Assembly (NCBI RefSeq): GCF_005298175.1
Contig: NZ_SZYH01000001.1
Span: 806,001 to 870,000, forward strand
Source of the DNA: Marinobacter panjinensis
GTDB lineage: Bacteria > Pseudomonadota > Gammaproteobacteria > Pseudomonadales > Oleiphilaceae
DNA: 64,000 nt
Reading direction: 5' to 3'
The translations under genes and the position numbers were made by a program. A model generated the notes under the pieces. The model had not been told where the DNA came from. It searched no databases and saw nothing but the letters and a program-made list of their open reading frames with translations. Positions 16,652-26,197 of the stretch are shown piece after piece; the first letter of the stretch is position 1; the number at the start of each line of letters is the position of its first letter.

Positions 16652-17428
16652 ATGAAAACGATTATCCTCGCCGGCGGTTTAGGCACGCGCTTATCGGAAG
16701 AGACACAACTGAAACCAAAACCCATGGTTGAAATAGGTGGCAAACCGATTCTCTGGCACATTATGAAAATATACAGTAGCCAGGGCTTTCATGAGTTTTA
16801 CACCGCGCTGGGCTACAAGAGTGAATCCATCAAGGATTTTTTTATCAATTACTACCACCGGCAAAACCATCTGCGTATCGAGACCGGTAGTGGCCAGATT
16901 ACAGTAGAGGAACGAGCCGATTCCTCCAGTGAGAATTGGATCGTTAACTTGATTGAAACGGGCAGGTTAACCAACACTGGGGGCCGGATCCGCCGCATGA
17001 AACCGTGGGTCGGCGATGGCACGTTTATGATGACCTATGGTGACGGTGTCGCAGACGTGGATATCAATGCGCTGCTCAAGTTCCATAAGAGTCACGGTCG
17101 CCTCGCTACCGTTACTGCGGTTCGCCCCCCTGCCCGTTTCGGCGGAATCTCCTTCGACGACGGGATTGTCAAAGAGTTCATTGAAAAACCTCAAATTGGC
17201 GAAGGCTGGATAAACGGTGGTTTTTTCGTACTGGAACCCGGTGTCATTGACTACATCAGTGGCGACGAAACCAGTTTTGAGAAGGAATCATTGGAGAAGC
17301 TTGCCTCGGATAATCAGTTAGCCGCGTACAAGCACAAGGGTTTCTGGCAATGCATGGATACGATACGCGATGTGGCGCTGGTCAACGAGCTATGGGAAAA
17401 CGGCACTCCCCCTTGGAAAAAATGGTAG
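16652..17428 (+). CDS. rfbF: glucose-1-phosphate cytidylyltransferase
   Basis: 258 residues from the ATG at 16652 (AGGGAAAGCGAT just upstream). Nucleotidyltransferase signature KTIILAGGLGTRLSEET with KPKPMVEIGGKPILWHIM, then MTYGDGVADVD as the metal-binding Asp region and EKPQIGEGWINGGFFVLEP, matching RfbF/DdhA. It makes CDP-glucose from CTP and glucose 1-phosphate, the first step to CDP-3,6-dideoxyhexoses. The next two enzymes, rfbG and rfbH, lie about 9 kb away on the other strand, which is unusual; a C-methyltransferase follows 45 bases downstream instead. Confidence 0.93.
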   Translation: MKTIILAGGLGTRLSEETQLKPKPMVEIGGKPILWHIMKIYSSQGFHEFYTALGYKSESIKDFFINYYHRQNHLRIETGSGQITVEERADSSSENWIVNLIETGRLTNTGGRIRRMKPWVGDGTFMMTYGDGVADVDINALLKFHKSHGRLATVTAVRPPARFGGISFDDGIVKEFIEKPQIGEGWINGGFFVLEPGVIDYISGDETSFEKESLEKLASDNQLAAYKHKGFWQCMDTIRDVALVNELWENGTPPWKKW

Positions 17429-17473
17429 TGCCGATTGCGGTTCAACCCACTCATTTTTCAGGCAGGAAACGTC

Positions 17474-18706
17474 ATGTCCGAAAGAGCCAGCCACTTTTGC
17501 CGATGCTGTGAAAGCACAGATATGTTCATGTTTCTGCCTTTGGGCCCGCACGGTCCGGCTCAAGGATTCCTCGAACGGGAGAAACTGCATAAAGAGAAGC
17601 TTTTCGACCTCAACACTCATGCCTGTTTGCAGTGCGGCCTGATACAGGTTCCGAATCGATTACCACCTGATTTTTTCCGCCACTACCTCTGGGTGCCATC
17701 GACCGGAGCCCTGGCCCATGTTCACTTCGCCGATCTTGCAAAAAAAATCAAGAGTACGTTGCTAACAAACTCCGAAGACCTATTCGTGGATATCGGCTGC
17801 AACGATGGTTTGCTGCTTAAATCAGCGAATGATGTTGGCATTAAGACTCTGGGCATTGACCCGGCAGAAAATATCGGCCAGATGGCCAAGGAGAAGAATC
17901 TCACGGTCATCAGTGAGTACTTTAACGCTGAGACGGCCAAACTGGCGCTCAAGCAACACGGTAAAGCGAAAGTCATTACATCGAACAACACCTTTAACCA
18001 TATCGACAACTTGCATGACTTCATGGATGGCATCCGTATTTTGCTGAAGCAGGATGGCACGTTTATTGTCGAGGTACCTCAGGCCCTCCAGTACTTCAAC
18101 AACCTGATGTTCGATAACATTTATCACGAGCATGTGTCTGTTTTCAGCGTTAAATCTCTGTCTGATCTCTACCGCGGATTTGGCATGGAAATTTACGACA
18201 TTGAGTCCATCGATGTTCAGGGTGGTTCTATGCGTGTTTACGCCAGATTTGCTGACGACGAAGTAACTATTTCTCCCTATGTACAGGAATGGCTTGACGA
18301 GGAAAAGAAGGCCGGACTACTTGATGCAAATGCTTACAAGCGCTTTGAAACCTCGGTGGAAGGCATTCGCGATAAATTGCTGTCAATCCTCGATGATCTA
18401 AAGGCCGAGGGAAAATCGATTATCGGTTACGGCGCCTCAGCAAAAGGCAACACACTGCTCAACTACTACGGTATTGGAACAGAAACGTTGCCGGTTATCG
18501 TTGATAAAAACACGCTCAAGCACGGCCTCTACTCACCCGGCATGCACATTCCGGTTCGCCCGGTCGAGGCGATTGCAGAAGAAAACCCGGATTACATCCT
18601 CATATTGGCCTGGAACTTTGCGAATGAGGTAATGACTCAACAGGAAGAATACCGAAGGGGCGGTGGAAAATTTATTATTCCGTTACCGAAACCACGCGTG
18701 GTATGA
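17474..18706 (+). CDS. NDP-sugar C-methyltransferase (zinc-binding, TylCIII-like)
   Basis: 410 residues from the ATG at 17474 with AGGAAA 6-7 bases upstream. Three parts: an N-terminal zinc-site region (CRCCES at about 9, CLQCGLIQ near 53), a SAM-binding core (FVDIGCNDGLLLKSAND), and a C-terminal domain with QGGSMRVYARF, IIGYGASAKGNTLLNYYGI and ILAWNFANEV. This is the architecture of C-3 methyltransferases acting on 4-keto-deoxy NDP-sugars. Placed right after rfbF, it probably methylates a CDP-4-keto-dideoxyhexose to a branched sugar (inference). The end overlaps the open frame of the next gene but not its likely start. Confidence 0.88.
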   Translation: MSERASHFCRCCESTDMFMFLPLGPHGPAQGFLEREKLHKEKLFDLNTHACLQCGLIQVPNRLPPDFFRHYLWVPSTGALAHVHFADLAKKIKSTLLTNSEDLFVDIGCNDGLLLKSANDVGIKTLGIDPAENIGQMAKEKNLTVISEYFNAETAKLALKQHGKAKVITSNNTFNHIDNLHDFMDGIRILLKQDGTFIVEVPQALQYFNNLMFDNIYHEHVSVFSVKSLSDLYRGFGMEIYDIESIDVQGGSMRVYARFADDEVTISPYVQEWLDEEKKAGLLDANAYKRFETSVEGIRDKLLSILDDLKAEGKSIIGYGASAKGNTLLNYYGIGTETLPVIVDKNTLKHGLYSPGMHIPVRPVEAIAEENPDYILILAWNFANEVMTQQEEYRRGGGKFIIPLPKPRVV

Positions 18707-18734
18707 ACCAAGCGAAACCGGCGCTTACCTTAAA

Positions 18735-20651
18735 ATGGGATATGGCCGCAGAGATGGGATTATCGATTTGTTTCAGATTGACGGCAACAAACGGCTTCCT
18801 GCGGTCACCCTATTTAGGGTATTGAAATGGGGAAGCTGGCATGGATTGGTGACGATTGCACTTAGCTTGCTGGTATCGGTGATGCTCGGGCTTGATCGTG
18901 CTCCGTCCGATTCATGGCTCCCGGCGGCCTATGTCATCGGCTTTTATCTTGCATTATCTTTGGTGATCATAGCCGCAACGCCACGACCGAAGCTGTTGTT
19001 CGGTCTTTGGGTGACCATGGCTTTGCTGGCGATGGTCACAGGGTATCTGGGTCTTCACAAACTTGGGCTTGCTTCCGCAGTGCCGGCGCTGTTCACGGGT
19101 CTTGTTCTGGCGGCCCTTGCTGCCCTGGCCCCTCATTTGGGTTGGCGCGGGCGGCTGACGGTGCTCGTGGCTTCGGCGCTGGCAGCCACTGCGGGGCTGT
19201 TGATTGACAAAACGCCTAATAGCCCACGCAGTGAACCAATGACCACCATGTCGAGCGCGCTTTATCCGCTAGAGTTGCGGCGTTTTGAAGGGCTGGTGAC
19301 GATACCTGCTGCGGATGGTGGCGCATTAGCAGTGTTACCAGATGGGCTGTTGCTGGCTGGTGGAGACGGAAGCTTTCAGTGGCTTGCAGGGACCGAAGGT
19401 CTGAGCGCACGAACGGCACTTCAGCTCGACTTACCTGCACCTGCCGACCGCGCCGCCTACTTAGCGGACTTTGACAATCCCGCACTTGCGCCGAGGCTGC
19501 GACTGACCGATGTGATATTCGCGCCCGGCGCCAAACCCACCCGACTGTTTGCGGCGCATCAGGCATGGGCCTCGACAGAGCGTTGCTACACAATGCGGGT
19601 GTCGGTTCTTGCACTGGATTGGGATGCCGACTCCTCTCCACGAGCAGCGGACGCCTGGACGACGCTTTATGACTCCGCGCCCTGCCTGACTGCGGAGGGT
19701 CAATTTGACGACAGCGAAACCGGCGGACGGCTTGCATGGGCGCCAGACGGCGCGTTATTGCTGACGCTGGGCGATACCGGATTCAGCGGACTCGACGGCT
19801 CAATGCCATTTGCTCAGGCAGAGGAAGACAACGCATATGGCAAAATCTGGCGGATCGATCCGGACACCGGCGCTGCACGGATTGTCAGCATCGGCCACCG
19901 CAATCCGCAAGGACTCGTGGTCGCGCAGAACGGACGGGTCTGGTCTTCCGAGCACGGGCCGCAAGGCGGTGACGAGATAAACTTGATCCGCGAGGGCGCA
20001 AATTACGGCTGGCCGCTGGTTACCTACGGCACCAACTACGGGTCCACCAGTTGGCCTCTCGATCTCGACGGCTTTAACCATCGCGGCTTCGCCGAGCCTG
20101 CGCTTAGCTTTGTGCCGTCGGTCGCTACCTCGGCCATAATCGAAGTTACGGGGCCGATGTTTGCGCGTTGGAAGGGCGATCTGCTTCTGGCCACTCTGCG
20201 CTCCAACAGGCTCTACCGGCTGCGGCCGGTGGGGAACCGGATCGTCTATTCCGAGGCGATGTTCCTCGGTGAACGTCTGCGCGATCTGGCGGAGTTGCCA
20301 GATGGGAGCATCGTCGCGTGGGTCGACCGCGGCGTGTTGCTGGAACTGCGCACTAGCGCCAAAACGTCGGCGTTTGGACGGTTCTGTAAAGGTTGTCACG
20401 CTCCGACCTTCGGCGCACCCGCAGGACCGCCGCTGGCCGGTCTGATCGGTCGCGAAGTTGCCACTGTGCCCGGCTTCAATTATTCGCCAGCGCTGACGGC
20501 ACTCGGAGGTGTTTGGGATGAGGCCAGGCTCGATGCTTTCCTTCGAGCCCCCCAAGCATTCGCGCCCGGAACATCAATGGTATTGCCCCCATTGGACGAT
20601 GCAGTGCGCGCAGAATTGATCGACTATTTCACCGTGGCTAACCCGGATTAA
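18735..20651 (+). CDS. membrane PQQ-type sugar dehydrogenase with C-terminal cytochrome c
   Basis: About 638 residues. The start is uncertain: ATG 18735 lacks a ribosome site and a GTG at 18663 overlaps the previous gene, so the 5' end may have been altered. Five hydrophobic helices (about residues 28-160), then a periplasmic glucose/sorbosone dehydrogenase propeller: GGRLAWAPDGALLLTLGD, SIGHRNPQGLV, SSEHGPQGGDEINLI and GANYGWP. At about 550 a cytochrome c domain begins, FCKGCHAP (CxxCH) with a likely distal Met in GTSMVLPP. It should oxidise sugars in the periplasm and pass electrons to haem. The GC-rich bias differs sharply from the flanking genes. Convergent with the hydrolase, overlapping by 14 bases. 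Confidence 0.8.
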   Translation: MGYGRRDGIIDLFQIDGNKRLPAVTLFRVLKWGSWHGLVTIALSLLVSVMLGLDRAPSDSWLPAAYVIGFYLALSLVIIAATPRPKLLFGLWVTMALLAMVTGYLGLHKLGLASAVPALFTGLVLAALAALAPHLGWRGRLTVLVASALAATAGLLIDKTPNSPRSEPMTTMSSALYPLELRRFEGLVTIPAADGGALAVLPDGLLLAGGDGSFQWLAGTEGLSARTALQLDLPAPADRAAYLADFDNPALAPRLRLTDVIFAPGAKPTRLFAAHQAWASTERCYTMRVSVLALDWDADSSPRAADAWTTLYDSAPCLTAEGQFDDSETGGRLAWAPDGALLLTLGDTGFSGLDGSMPFAQAEEDNAYGKIWRIDPDTGAARIVSIGHRNPQGLVVAQNGRVWSSEHGPQGGDEINLIREGANYGWPLVTYGTNYGSTSWPLDLDGFNHRGFAEPALSFVPSVATSAIIEVTGPMFARWKGDLLLATLRSNRLYRLRPVGNRIVYSEAMFLGERLRDLAELPDGSIVAWVDRGVLLELRTSAKTSAFGRFCKGCHAPTFGAPAGPPLAGLIGREVATVPGFNYSPALTALGGVWDEARLDAFLRAPQAFAPGTSMVLPPLDDAVRAELIDYFTVANPD

Positions 20652-22227
20652 TAAGCGTTGCGGACAGGGAAGTCACGCTTGTTGGACCGACGGTTAATCT
20701 GAAGCTCGCGTTATCTGAAAGCGTGAGGGGTGGAAGCTCTTTCCAGCGGATTGACCTATCCGAATACTCCCCTTTTACAGTTCCTTGCAAGGCCATATTT
20801 TCGATAGAAAAATCCATCTCGGCCTCGAAAGTTGAGTTATTGATAACTACCAGAGTCAGCTCGTTCTTTCTGTCAGAGCGAAATGCTGTCACCTTGACGA
20901 GTTTATTGTCTGATACGGCATCGATCCGCAACGAACCTGGCGTAACCCAGCGGGCAAAATGACCAATGGCGCCTCCGATTCCGCTTATATGAATCTCAGA
21001 TCTCGCCTGGTCGACGAGTGCAATATGACTGGATTGACTGAAAAATTCGATGCCTCTGTCTTTGAAGTGGGCATCGTGGCTTTGCCTGTCCCACAGGTTA
21101 TACATGGCAAAATAGGCCGACGCGTTGGCATACACCAGCTCATCATGGATGTGATTCGCCCGCGCCCGCAGGTTTTCCGGAGAGCCAAATGGATAGTCAG
21201 CGCGCCCCGGCCCCTCTGAAGCCTCAGTCATCCAGACAGGGATATCGTAACGGGCGGCAAGCTCAGAAAGCTGCTTACGCTCCCGTATCTCATCATCATC
21301 AGGCATACCGATACCTGATGTCTGCAAAATACGACGGACACTGGAATAGGCAGAATCATAGGGATACGCGTGATAGGCCAAGGCGCCAACGTAGGAGCGC
21401 GCAACCGGATCTGCAAGTATGGCCTGGCTGGTCTCAATGGATTTTGCGACCGTTTCTTCCGCAGGAACGATGAATTTGATCCCGGAAAAGCCTGCGTCCT
21501 GCAAACGTTTACCCACGATTTTTATGATATCCACAACCTCTGTTAGAGAGCCACCCTCCAACTCCCGATTTCCGCTCAATGGCTCATTAAAAAGGGTAAT
21601 GTGTTTTGGTGTGACCCCAGCAATTTCCTGCCAGTGTGAAACCCCGGCAACTACGTGTTCAGAGACTTCCTGGAGATACCGGCGGTAAGAATGTTTGCGT
21701 AGCTCCTTCATCCAGGACAGTTCAGTGCGCAGGTCTATGGTTAGGCCAAGAGAATAATCGCTGAAACCGTAGGGCTCAGCGTGACGCACCAAACGTTTTA
21801 GAATGGCATCGGACACGTCCCAGCGAAAACCTTCCCTCTCAACAATCAGCGGATCTTCGTTGTCGTTTTTCGGTTCAAGCCACAGCTGCAGGCTGCCAAG
21901 ATTCAAACCAACATCGTCATAAACGGCCTTGACCGCCTGGTCCCGTAAGCCACTATTCAATAGGTCGCGGACCCCATTTCCAGTGGCCATGATGCCAGCA
22001 AGCGTTGTCGCGCCGAACCCTGCCATTTCCTGATATTCGATGGCGTTATCGATTCGCACATTGATTGTCTCTACCTGCTTCCCTGAATCTGCCGGCAACG
22101 AGTACGGAGAAGCAGCGCAAGCTCCCAGTGAGGCAGAGAGCAGGATTGCCAGGAATCGAAACGATCTGGAGCATCTGGTCACAGCCAGACTGCTGCGGTG
22201 AGAGAGGCGTTCAATGATCAATTTCAT
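20638..22227 (-). CDS. GH30-like glycoside hydrolase, lipoprotein
   Basis: About 529 residues from the ATG at 22227 (a TTG at 22239 also opens the frame). A charged N-terminus and hydrophobic stretch end in the lipobox LGAC near residue 37, so it should be acylated and exported. The catalytic part is a GH30/clan-A (beta/alpha)8 barrel: EMAGFGATTLAG, SLQLWLEP, the acid/base ITLFNEPLSG and the nucleophile VWMTEASEG; a beta-sandwich with LTLVVINNSTFEAEMDF follows. GH30 enzymes cleave beta-linked glucosyl, xylosyl, galactosyl or glucuronyl chains. Inside a polysaccharide locus it may trim or degrade the polymer made here. The AGFGAT block replaces the usual DGFGGS. Confidence 0.8.
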   Translation of the reverse strand: MKLIIERLSHRSSLAVTRCSRSFRFLAILLSASLGACAASPYSLPADSGKQVETINVRIDNAIEYQEMAGFGATTLAGIMATGNGVRDLLNSGLRDQAVKAVYDDVGLNLGSLQLWLEPKNDNEDPLIVEREGFRWDVSDAILKRLVRHAEPYGFSDYSLGLTIDLRTELSWMKELRKHSYRRYLQEVSEHVVAGVSHWQEIAGVTPKHITLFNEPLSGNRELEGGSLTEVVDIIKIVGKRLQDAGFSGIKFIVPAEETVAKSIETSQAILADPVARSYVGALAYHAYPYDSAYSSVRRILQTSGIGMPDDDEIRERKQLSELAARYDIPVWMTEASEGPGRADYPFGSPENLRARANHIHDELVYANASAYFAMYNLWDRQSHDAHFKDRGIEFFSQSSHIALVDQARSEIHISGIGGAIGHFARWVTPGSLRIDAVSDNKLVKVTAFRSDRKNELTLVVINNSTFEAEMDFSIENMALQGTVKGEYSDRSIRWKELPPLTLSDNASFRLTVGPTSVTSLSATLINPG

Positions 22228-22314
22228 AGGCTTGCTCAACCCTCAACTTCTAACTTGGCGTTGCGGATAGTATATTATTAATTCAAACCAGAATGACCAG
22301 ACCAGGGCAGAGCA

Positions 22315-22983
22315 ATGGATATGACACGAGGGTTCAGGTTTATTACGCTCCTGATGATAGCCTGCGCTCTGATTTTCCTGTTTTATTTATTCGAGCCCGG
22401 GAAACCATTCGCACAGGCCACTTCGATCGGTACAGCCTACGTCAGCATGCTGTATTTCGCCGTCGCCCTGTCCATTGGCCCACTGAACCTGATTCGATCC
22501 AAGCGCAATCCGGTGTCGAGTTTCCTGAGGAGGGATATAGGAATCTGCGCCGCACTGTTGGCACTGGTTCATACGGTAGCTGGCTTGCAGGTCCATTTGG
22601 GCGGACGGTTTGTCGAATACTTCATTTTCCCCTCAGGCCAGTCCCATATTATCCCCTTCAGGTACGACGCTTTTGGTTTGACCAATTATGTTGGTTTGAT
22701 TTGCACTCTGATCATGATTGCGCTTCTCTGCCTCTCGAACAATCGTTCTCTCCGCGCGATGGGGGCATCCTCATGGAAAAAATGGCAGCGCCTGGCTTAT
22801 GTAATGATACTGGCGCTTCCGGCCCACGGCCTCGTCTATCAGGTGCTCGAGAAACGGATAGGCTCCTACACCATACTGTTACTGGCGATAACAATTGCTC
22901 TCCTGGCAGTTCAGTTTTCAGGCGTCATTCGATACCGACGGGCCAGGGGCGCGCGGCCCTTGACTGATTCTGAAACTGCCTAG
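22315..22983 (+). CDS. ferric reductase-like transmembrane protein
   Basis: 222 residues, ATG at 22315 (a second ATG at 22321). About six membrane helices and conserved histidines spaced as in haem-binding ferric reductase/MsrQ-like domains: LALVHTVAGLQVHLGG in one helix and ILALPAHGLVYQVL in another, with RRDIGICAALLALVH and WKKWQRLAYV in the loops. It probably binds b-type haem in the inner membrane and moves electrons; no cytosolic FAD/NAD domain is attached. It could link to the cytochrome-bearing sugar dehydrogenase nearby (speculative). Divergent from the hydrolase with an 87-base gap. Confidence 0.72.
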   Translation: MDMTRGFRFITLLMIACALIFLFYLFEPGKPFAQATSIGTAYVSMLYFAVALSIGPLNLIRSKRNPVSSFLRRDIGICAALLALVHTVAGLQVHLGGRFVEYFIFPSGQSHIIPFRYDAFGLTNYVGLICTLIMIALLCLSNNRSLRAMGASSWKKWQRLAYVMILALPAHGLVYQVLEKRIGSYTILLLAITIALLAVQFSGVIRYRRARGARPLTDSETA

Positions 22984-23014
22984 TGGAAAGCTGTCAGCTT
23001 TTTGATGCTTGCCT

Positions 23015-23344
23015 TCAACGTACACGGAGACCGACGATCAGATTATAAATAAACGCCAACACAAAGCCGGCAACAGCACCGCTCAGTGCACCGTAAAATA
23101 ACCCGACCACTGCTCCCGACCAGGTAACGCTGTAGCCAGGAAAGAAATTGCTCAATAGGCCCAGTGTTGGTCCAACATGCTCAGACTCGCCAGTGGGGCC
23201 AATAATAAGCAGCCACGCGGTTGCCATAAACAGAATCAGCCCTCCCGCAATTCCGAACGTTACCGCCATTACGGATGCCCTTAGACGGGCAATCGCCTGA
23301 CCAATGGTTTTCCATTCGTCCTCTGAAAAATGCTCTTTATTCAT
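23015..23344 (-). CDS. small membrane protein, stand-alone copy of a module fused to the neighbouring flavoenzyme
   Basis: 109 residues from the ATG at 23344 (AGAGG 10 bases upstream); a TTG three bases earlier also opens the frame. Two hydrophobic hairpins: GIAGGLILFMATAWLLI, then SNFFPGYSVTWSGAVVGLFY and GAVAGFVLAFIYNLIVG. The stretch from LLSNFFPGYSVTW onward aligns by eye with the C-terminus of the FAD protein encoded 29 bases upstream ([13 protein letters not shown]). Family unknown to me. Same strand and probably same operon as that enzyme, so the two copies may pair in the membrane. Confidence 0.75.
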   Translation of the reverse strand: MNKEHFSEDEWKTIGQAIARLRASVMAVTFGIAGGLILFMATAWLLIIGPTGESEHVGPTLGLLSNFFPGYSVTWSGAVVGLFYGALSGAVAGFVLAFIYNLIVGLRVR

Positions 23345-23373
23345 CAATCAGCACCTCTGTCCCAGTCTGATAA

Positions 23374-25197
23374 TTAGCCCAGCGATCCTTCCAGCACTCC
23401 AAGACGCCGAAGAAGTTTCCCAAGATGAATCGAAACCGTCACATTGATCGCCACAGCCGTAACAAAACCAATAACAAAGCCGAAAACGCCCCCCCACAAA
23501 GAACCTATGATCGAGCCGGCCCAGGTGACGTCATATCCAGGAAGGTAATTGCCCAGCAATGCCAGGGTCTCCCCGACATTTTCGCCTCCCTGAACGAGCA
23601 GAATGGCTGTCGCCAGAAACACAGCAAAACCAATCATCACACCAAGTGCCCCGCCCAGAGCCACGGGGTCATATTTTGCGAAGGCGTCATTCAAAAGCTC
23701 AATCGGCGATGCCTCTCGAACCCGTTGCGGAACCAGGCGCTCACCGCTGGCTCCATGACTCTTCTCGGTTCCCGCTTCCTCGTGATACTCCTCTTCCACA
23801 TTGACATCCCAAACATCGTGATTTGCACCAAGGATGTTCTCAGCCGCATACATGGCAGTCACCATTGAATGATCCTGGTTGTTATAGCGATGCTGGCCAT
23901 TACGGCCAATCAGATGAAGATTAGGAACTTGATCTACGTATTCACGAATGCTGTCTATATTTTCTTTGTAACCATGGTCATACACCGGATAAGCCTTTGG
24001 CATGCGTATAACCACACCGTCGATGACCTTGTCAGCATCAATCAGACCTAGCTTGGCAGTTTCGTTCTTGCCCAGTTCAATAAGTTCTTCGTCGCTGGCA
24101 GTCCATAAATCATCACCTTCCTGCACGAAGTACTCAAGGCCAATACAACTGGTTGATTTGTCGGGAATCATGTAGGGACTCCAGTTGCCAAAATTCTGAA
24201 TACGGCCAACTTTGACCTCCGGAGAGTGGATATAGATCCAGTTGTCAGGGAACAGCTCCGGTGATTCGACCACCAGCCCCACCGTGAGGAAGTCTCGGTA
24301 CCTGAGTCGATTTGCTGATTCCAGCGCATCTGCCGGGGGCAGCGGATCCAGCACGTTCAGGAGTTCCCTCACGGGCATAGTCGAGATGACATGATCAGCC
24401 TCATAACGCTCTTCCTTGCCACTGGCATCAACAACTGTAACACCGATGACCTGCTCTCCATCACGGTGTATTGTTTTCACCCGATGCTCAAGGTGCACCG
24501 GGTGCCCCCTTTCTTCCAGCATTTCAGTGACGCGTTCCCACATCTGACCGGGTCCAAGCCTGGGATAGTAGAACTCCTCAATCAGCGTCGTAATCTGGTT
24601 TTTGCCGGTCAGAAGCTTGGGAGCGAGCATCGATAGAGCCGCCTTGCCCAGATTCAGATTCTTGATGCGTTGAGCGGCCCAATCTGCACCAATTTCGGTA
24701 CACTTCATCCCCCATACTTTTTCCGTATAGGTCTTGAAGAACATTTCGAACAGTCGCTTGCCAAAGCGGTTAGTTACCCACTGCTCCAGGTTTTTCTCTT
24801 CCCGGGATGGAAAGGCCTGCGCCTTAACGTAACTAAGGCCCACCAGGATGGATTCGAAAAAACCAACGTTGAGCAAGGCGTTCATTGGCTTCAACGGATA
24901 ATCAAAGAACTTGCCCTGGTAATAAATCCGCGACAGCCTTGGCCGAACCAGAAATTCTTCAGAGAGAATATCCATCCACCAGTTATGAACCCTGTCCACC
25001 TTGGTGAAAAACCGGTGTCCACCAATGTCGAAGCGATAGCCCTTGTAATCAACCGTGCGTGATATTCCACCGACCTGCCGGTCCATCTCGAAGACGATCG
25101 GTTCAACCCCTGCCCTCGATAACTCCAGAGCGGCGGTCAGGCCCGCCGGGCCACCACCGATGATTACACAGCGAACTTTGCTATCTGTTGAGCCCAT
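23374..25197 (-). CDS. FAD-dependent oxidoreductase (UDP-galactopyranose mutase-like) with C-terminal membrane module
   Basis: 607 residues from the ATG at 25197 (GGGAAG upstream). FAD-binding start [20 protein letters not shown] with GGISRTV and [12 protein letters not shown], as in UGM-like/protoporphyrinogen-oxidase-like enzymes of polysaccharide clusters; [14 protein letters not shown] and a late [16 protein letters not shown] complete the fold near 460. After an acidic linker (about 480-500) comes a 100-residue hydrophobic tail with [20 protein letters not shown], homologous to the small protein downstream. Cytoplasmic flavin domain with membrane tether; substrate probably an NDP-sugar or lipid-linked sugar. 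Canonical UGM is about 370-390 residues and lacks the tail. The methyltransferase gene is 52 bases upstream. Confidence 0.82.
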   Translation of the reverse strand: MGSTDSKVRCVIIGGGPAGLTAALELSRAGVEPIVFEMDRQVGGISRTVDYKGYRFDIGGHRFFTKVDRVHNWWMDILSEEFLVRPRLSRIYYQGKFFDYPLKPMNALLNVGFFESILVGLSYVKAQAFPSREEKNLEQWVTNRFGKRLFEMFFKTYTEKVWGMKCTEIGADWAAQRIKNLNLGKAALSMLAPKLLTGKNQITTLIEEFYYPRLGPGQMWERVTEMLEERGHPVHLEHRVKTIHRDGEQVIGVTVVDASGKEERYEADHVISTMPVRELLNVLDPLPPADALESANRLRYRDFLTVGLVVESPELFPDNWIYIHSPEVKVGRIQNFGNWSPYMIPDKSTSCIGLEYFVQEGDDLWTASDEELIELGKNETAKLGLIDADKVIDGVVIRMPKAYPVYDHGYKENIDSIREYVDQVPNLHLIGRNGQHRYNNQDHSMVTAMYAAENILGANHDVWDVNVEEEYHEEAGTEKSHGASGERLVPQRVREASPIELLNDAFAKYDPVALGGALGVMIGFAVFLATAILLVQGGENVGETLALLGNYLPGYDVTWAGSIIGSLWGGVFGFVIGFVTAVAINVTVSIHLGKLLRRLGVLEGSLG

Positions 25198-25249
25198 ACT
25201 CCAATCTTCCCGGATTAAATGACTGCTCTTCACCACTCTGCTGGATTCG

Positions 25250-26197
25250 TCAGGGCTTAACCGCTGAGATGATAGCCGCCCCTGACTGGTAAACCAGCCT
25301 CCCCTTCCTTGCCAGAACGTCTTCGCAAGTCGATATAAACTCTTGCTTCAATGTGTTTACTGCGGACTCTTCTGCCTGCCCTATACGTTTTCGGGCAAGG
25401 CTGGAAAAAGTCATTTGTAACTCCCAAAACGCCTCGGGCGACTCAAAAACGGAATATTGTCCGCGCCAGCTACTGTTGATATCGGTGAAACCCGCTGCGG
25501 CTAGCAGATCTCTGACAGACCCGGTAAATCCGTGACGATGCCCCGTCCATTCCGCCGTCTCGCTGTTGGCGTTTTCAGGAATGTGTTTGTTGACCAGTTC
25601 ATCCAGAAAATCGCAGGCAGCCAATTCCCGACCGGTAAGGCGCCTGCCAATGCTGCCCAATCTGCGGAATACTGCAGCCAAACCATCTCTGGAAAACAGC
25701 TCGGGTCTACTTCCAACCGCGATCACCGCTTTGCCGCCAGGTTTGAGAACGCGGCGCATCTCGGCAACCGCCTTTTCAGGGTTTGGAAAGTGGCGCAGGG
25801 CGTATAGAGAAAGAACGTTGTCGAATGAGTCGTCCTCGAACTCGAGTACCTCGGCATCCATTTTCAGGAATTCAGCCTTAGCGGCGAGCTTCTCTTTATC
25901 TGCCTTTCTTTTTGCTGTGGCCAGCATGCCGTCGGAAAGATCAATGCCGACAACTTTGCCCTGTTCACCCAATTTGCGAGCGACTTCCAGCGCAACAATT
26001 CCGGTACCCGTGCCGATGTCCAGTATGTGTTGACTGGGTGTCACGTCTGCCATGGCCATCATCGGCGCTGGTAGATGCTGGGTGACCTGTTCCGTATATT
26101 TGTCAAACAGATCAACCACTTCGTTGTAACTGTCGGCATCACCCAGCTTGAACAGCCTGTCGTGCGCCGAAAGTGAAGCCTGGTTGGAGTCGGTCAT
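25250..26197 (-). CDS. class I SAM-dependent methyltransferase (UbiE-like)
   Basis: 315 residues, ATG at 26197 overlapping the rfbH stop by four bases. Motif I is [20 protein letters not shown] near 58, motif [13 protein letters not shown], and the post-core block [20 protein letters not shown]-terminal extension with [18 protein letters not shown] is typical of small-molecule methyltransferases of this group. Co-translation with rfbH points to a sugar or sugar-derived substrate, for example O-methylation of the dideoxyhexose, though lipid or quinone substrates cannot be excluded. Confidence 0.82.
   Translation of the reverse strand: MTDSNQASLSAHDRLFKLGDADSYNEVVDLFDKYTEQVTQHLPAPMMAMADVTPSQHILDIGTGTGIVALEVARKLGEQGKVVGIDLSDGMLATAKRKADKEKLAAKAEFLKMDAEVLEFEDDSFDNVLSLYALRHFPNPEKAVAEMRRVLKPGGKAVIAVGSRPELFSRDGLAAVFRRLGSIGRRLTGRELAACDFLDELVNKHIPENANSETAEWTGHRHGFTGSVRDLLAAAGFTDINSSWRGQYSVFESPEAFWELQMTFSSLARKRIGQAEESAVNTLKQEFISTCEDVLARKGRLVYQSGAAIISAVKP

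Noticed and set aside
23374..25197. Calling the FAD enzyme glf (UDP-galactopyranose mutase)
   Set aside because: It is about 220 residues longer, has a membrane tail, and resembles the broader UGM-like family rather than Glf itself.
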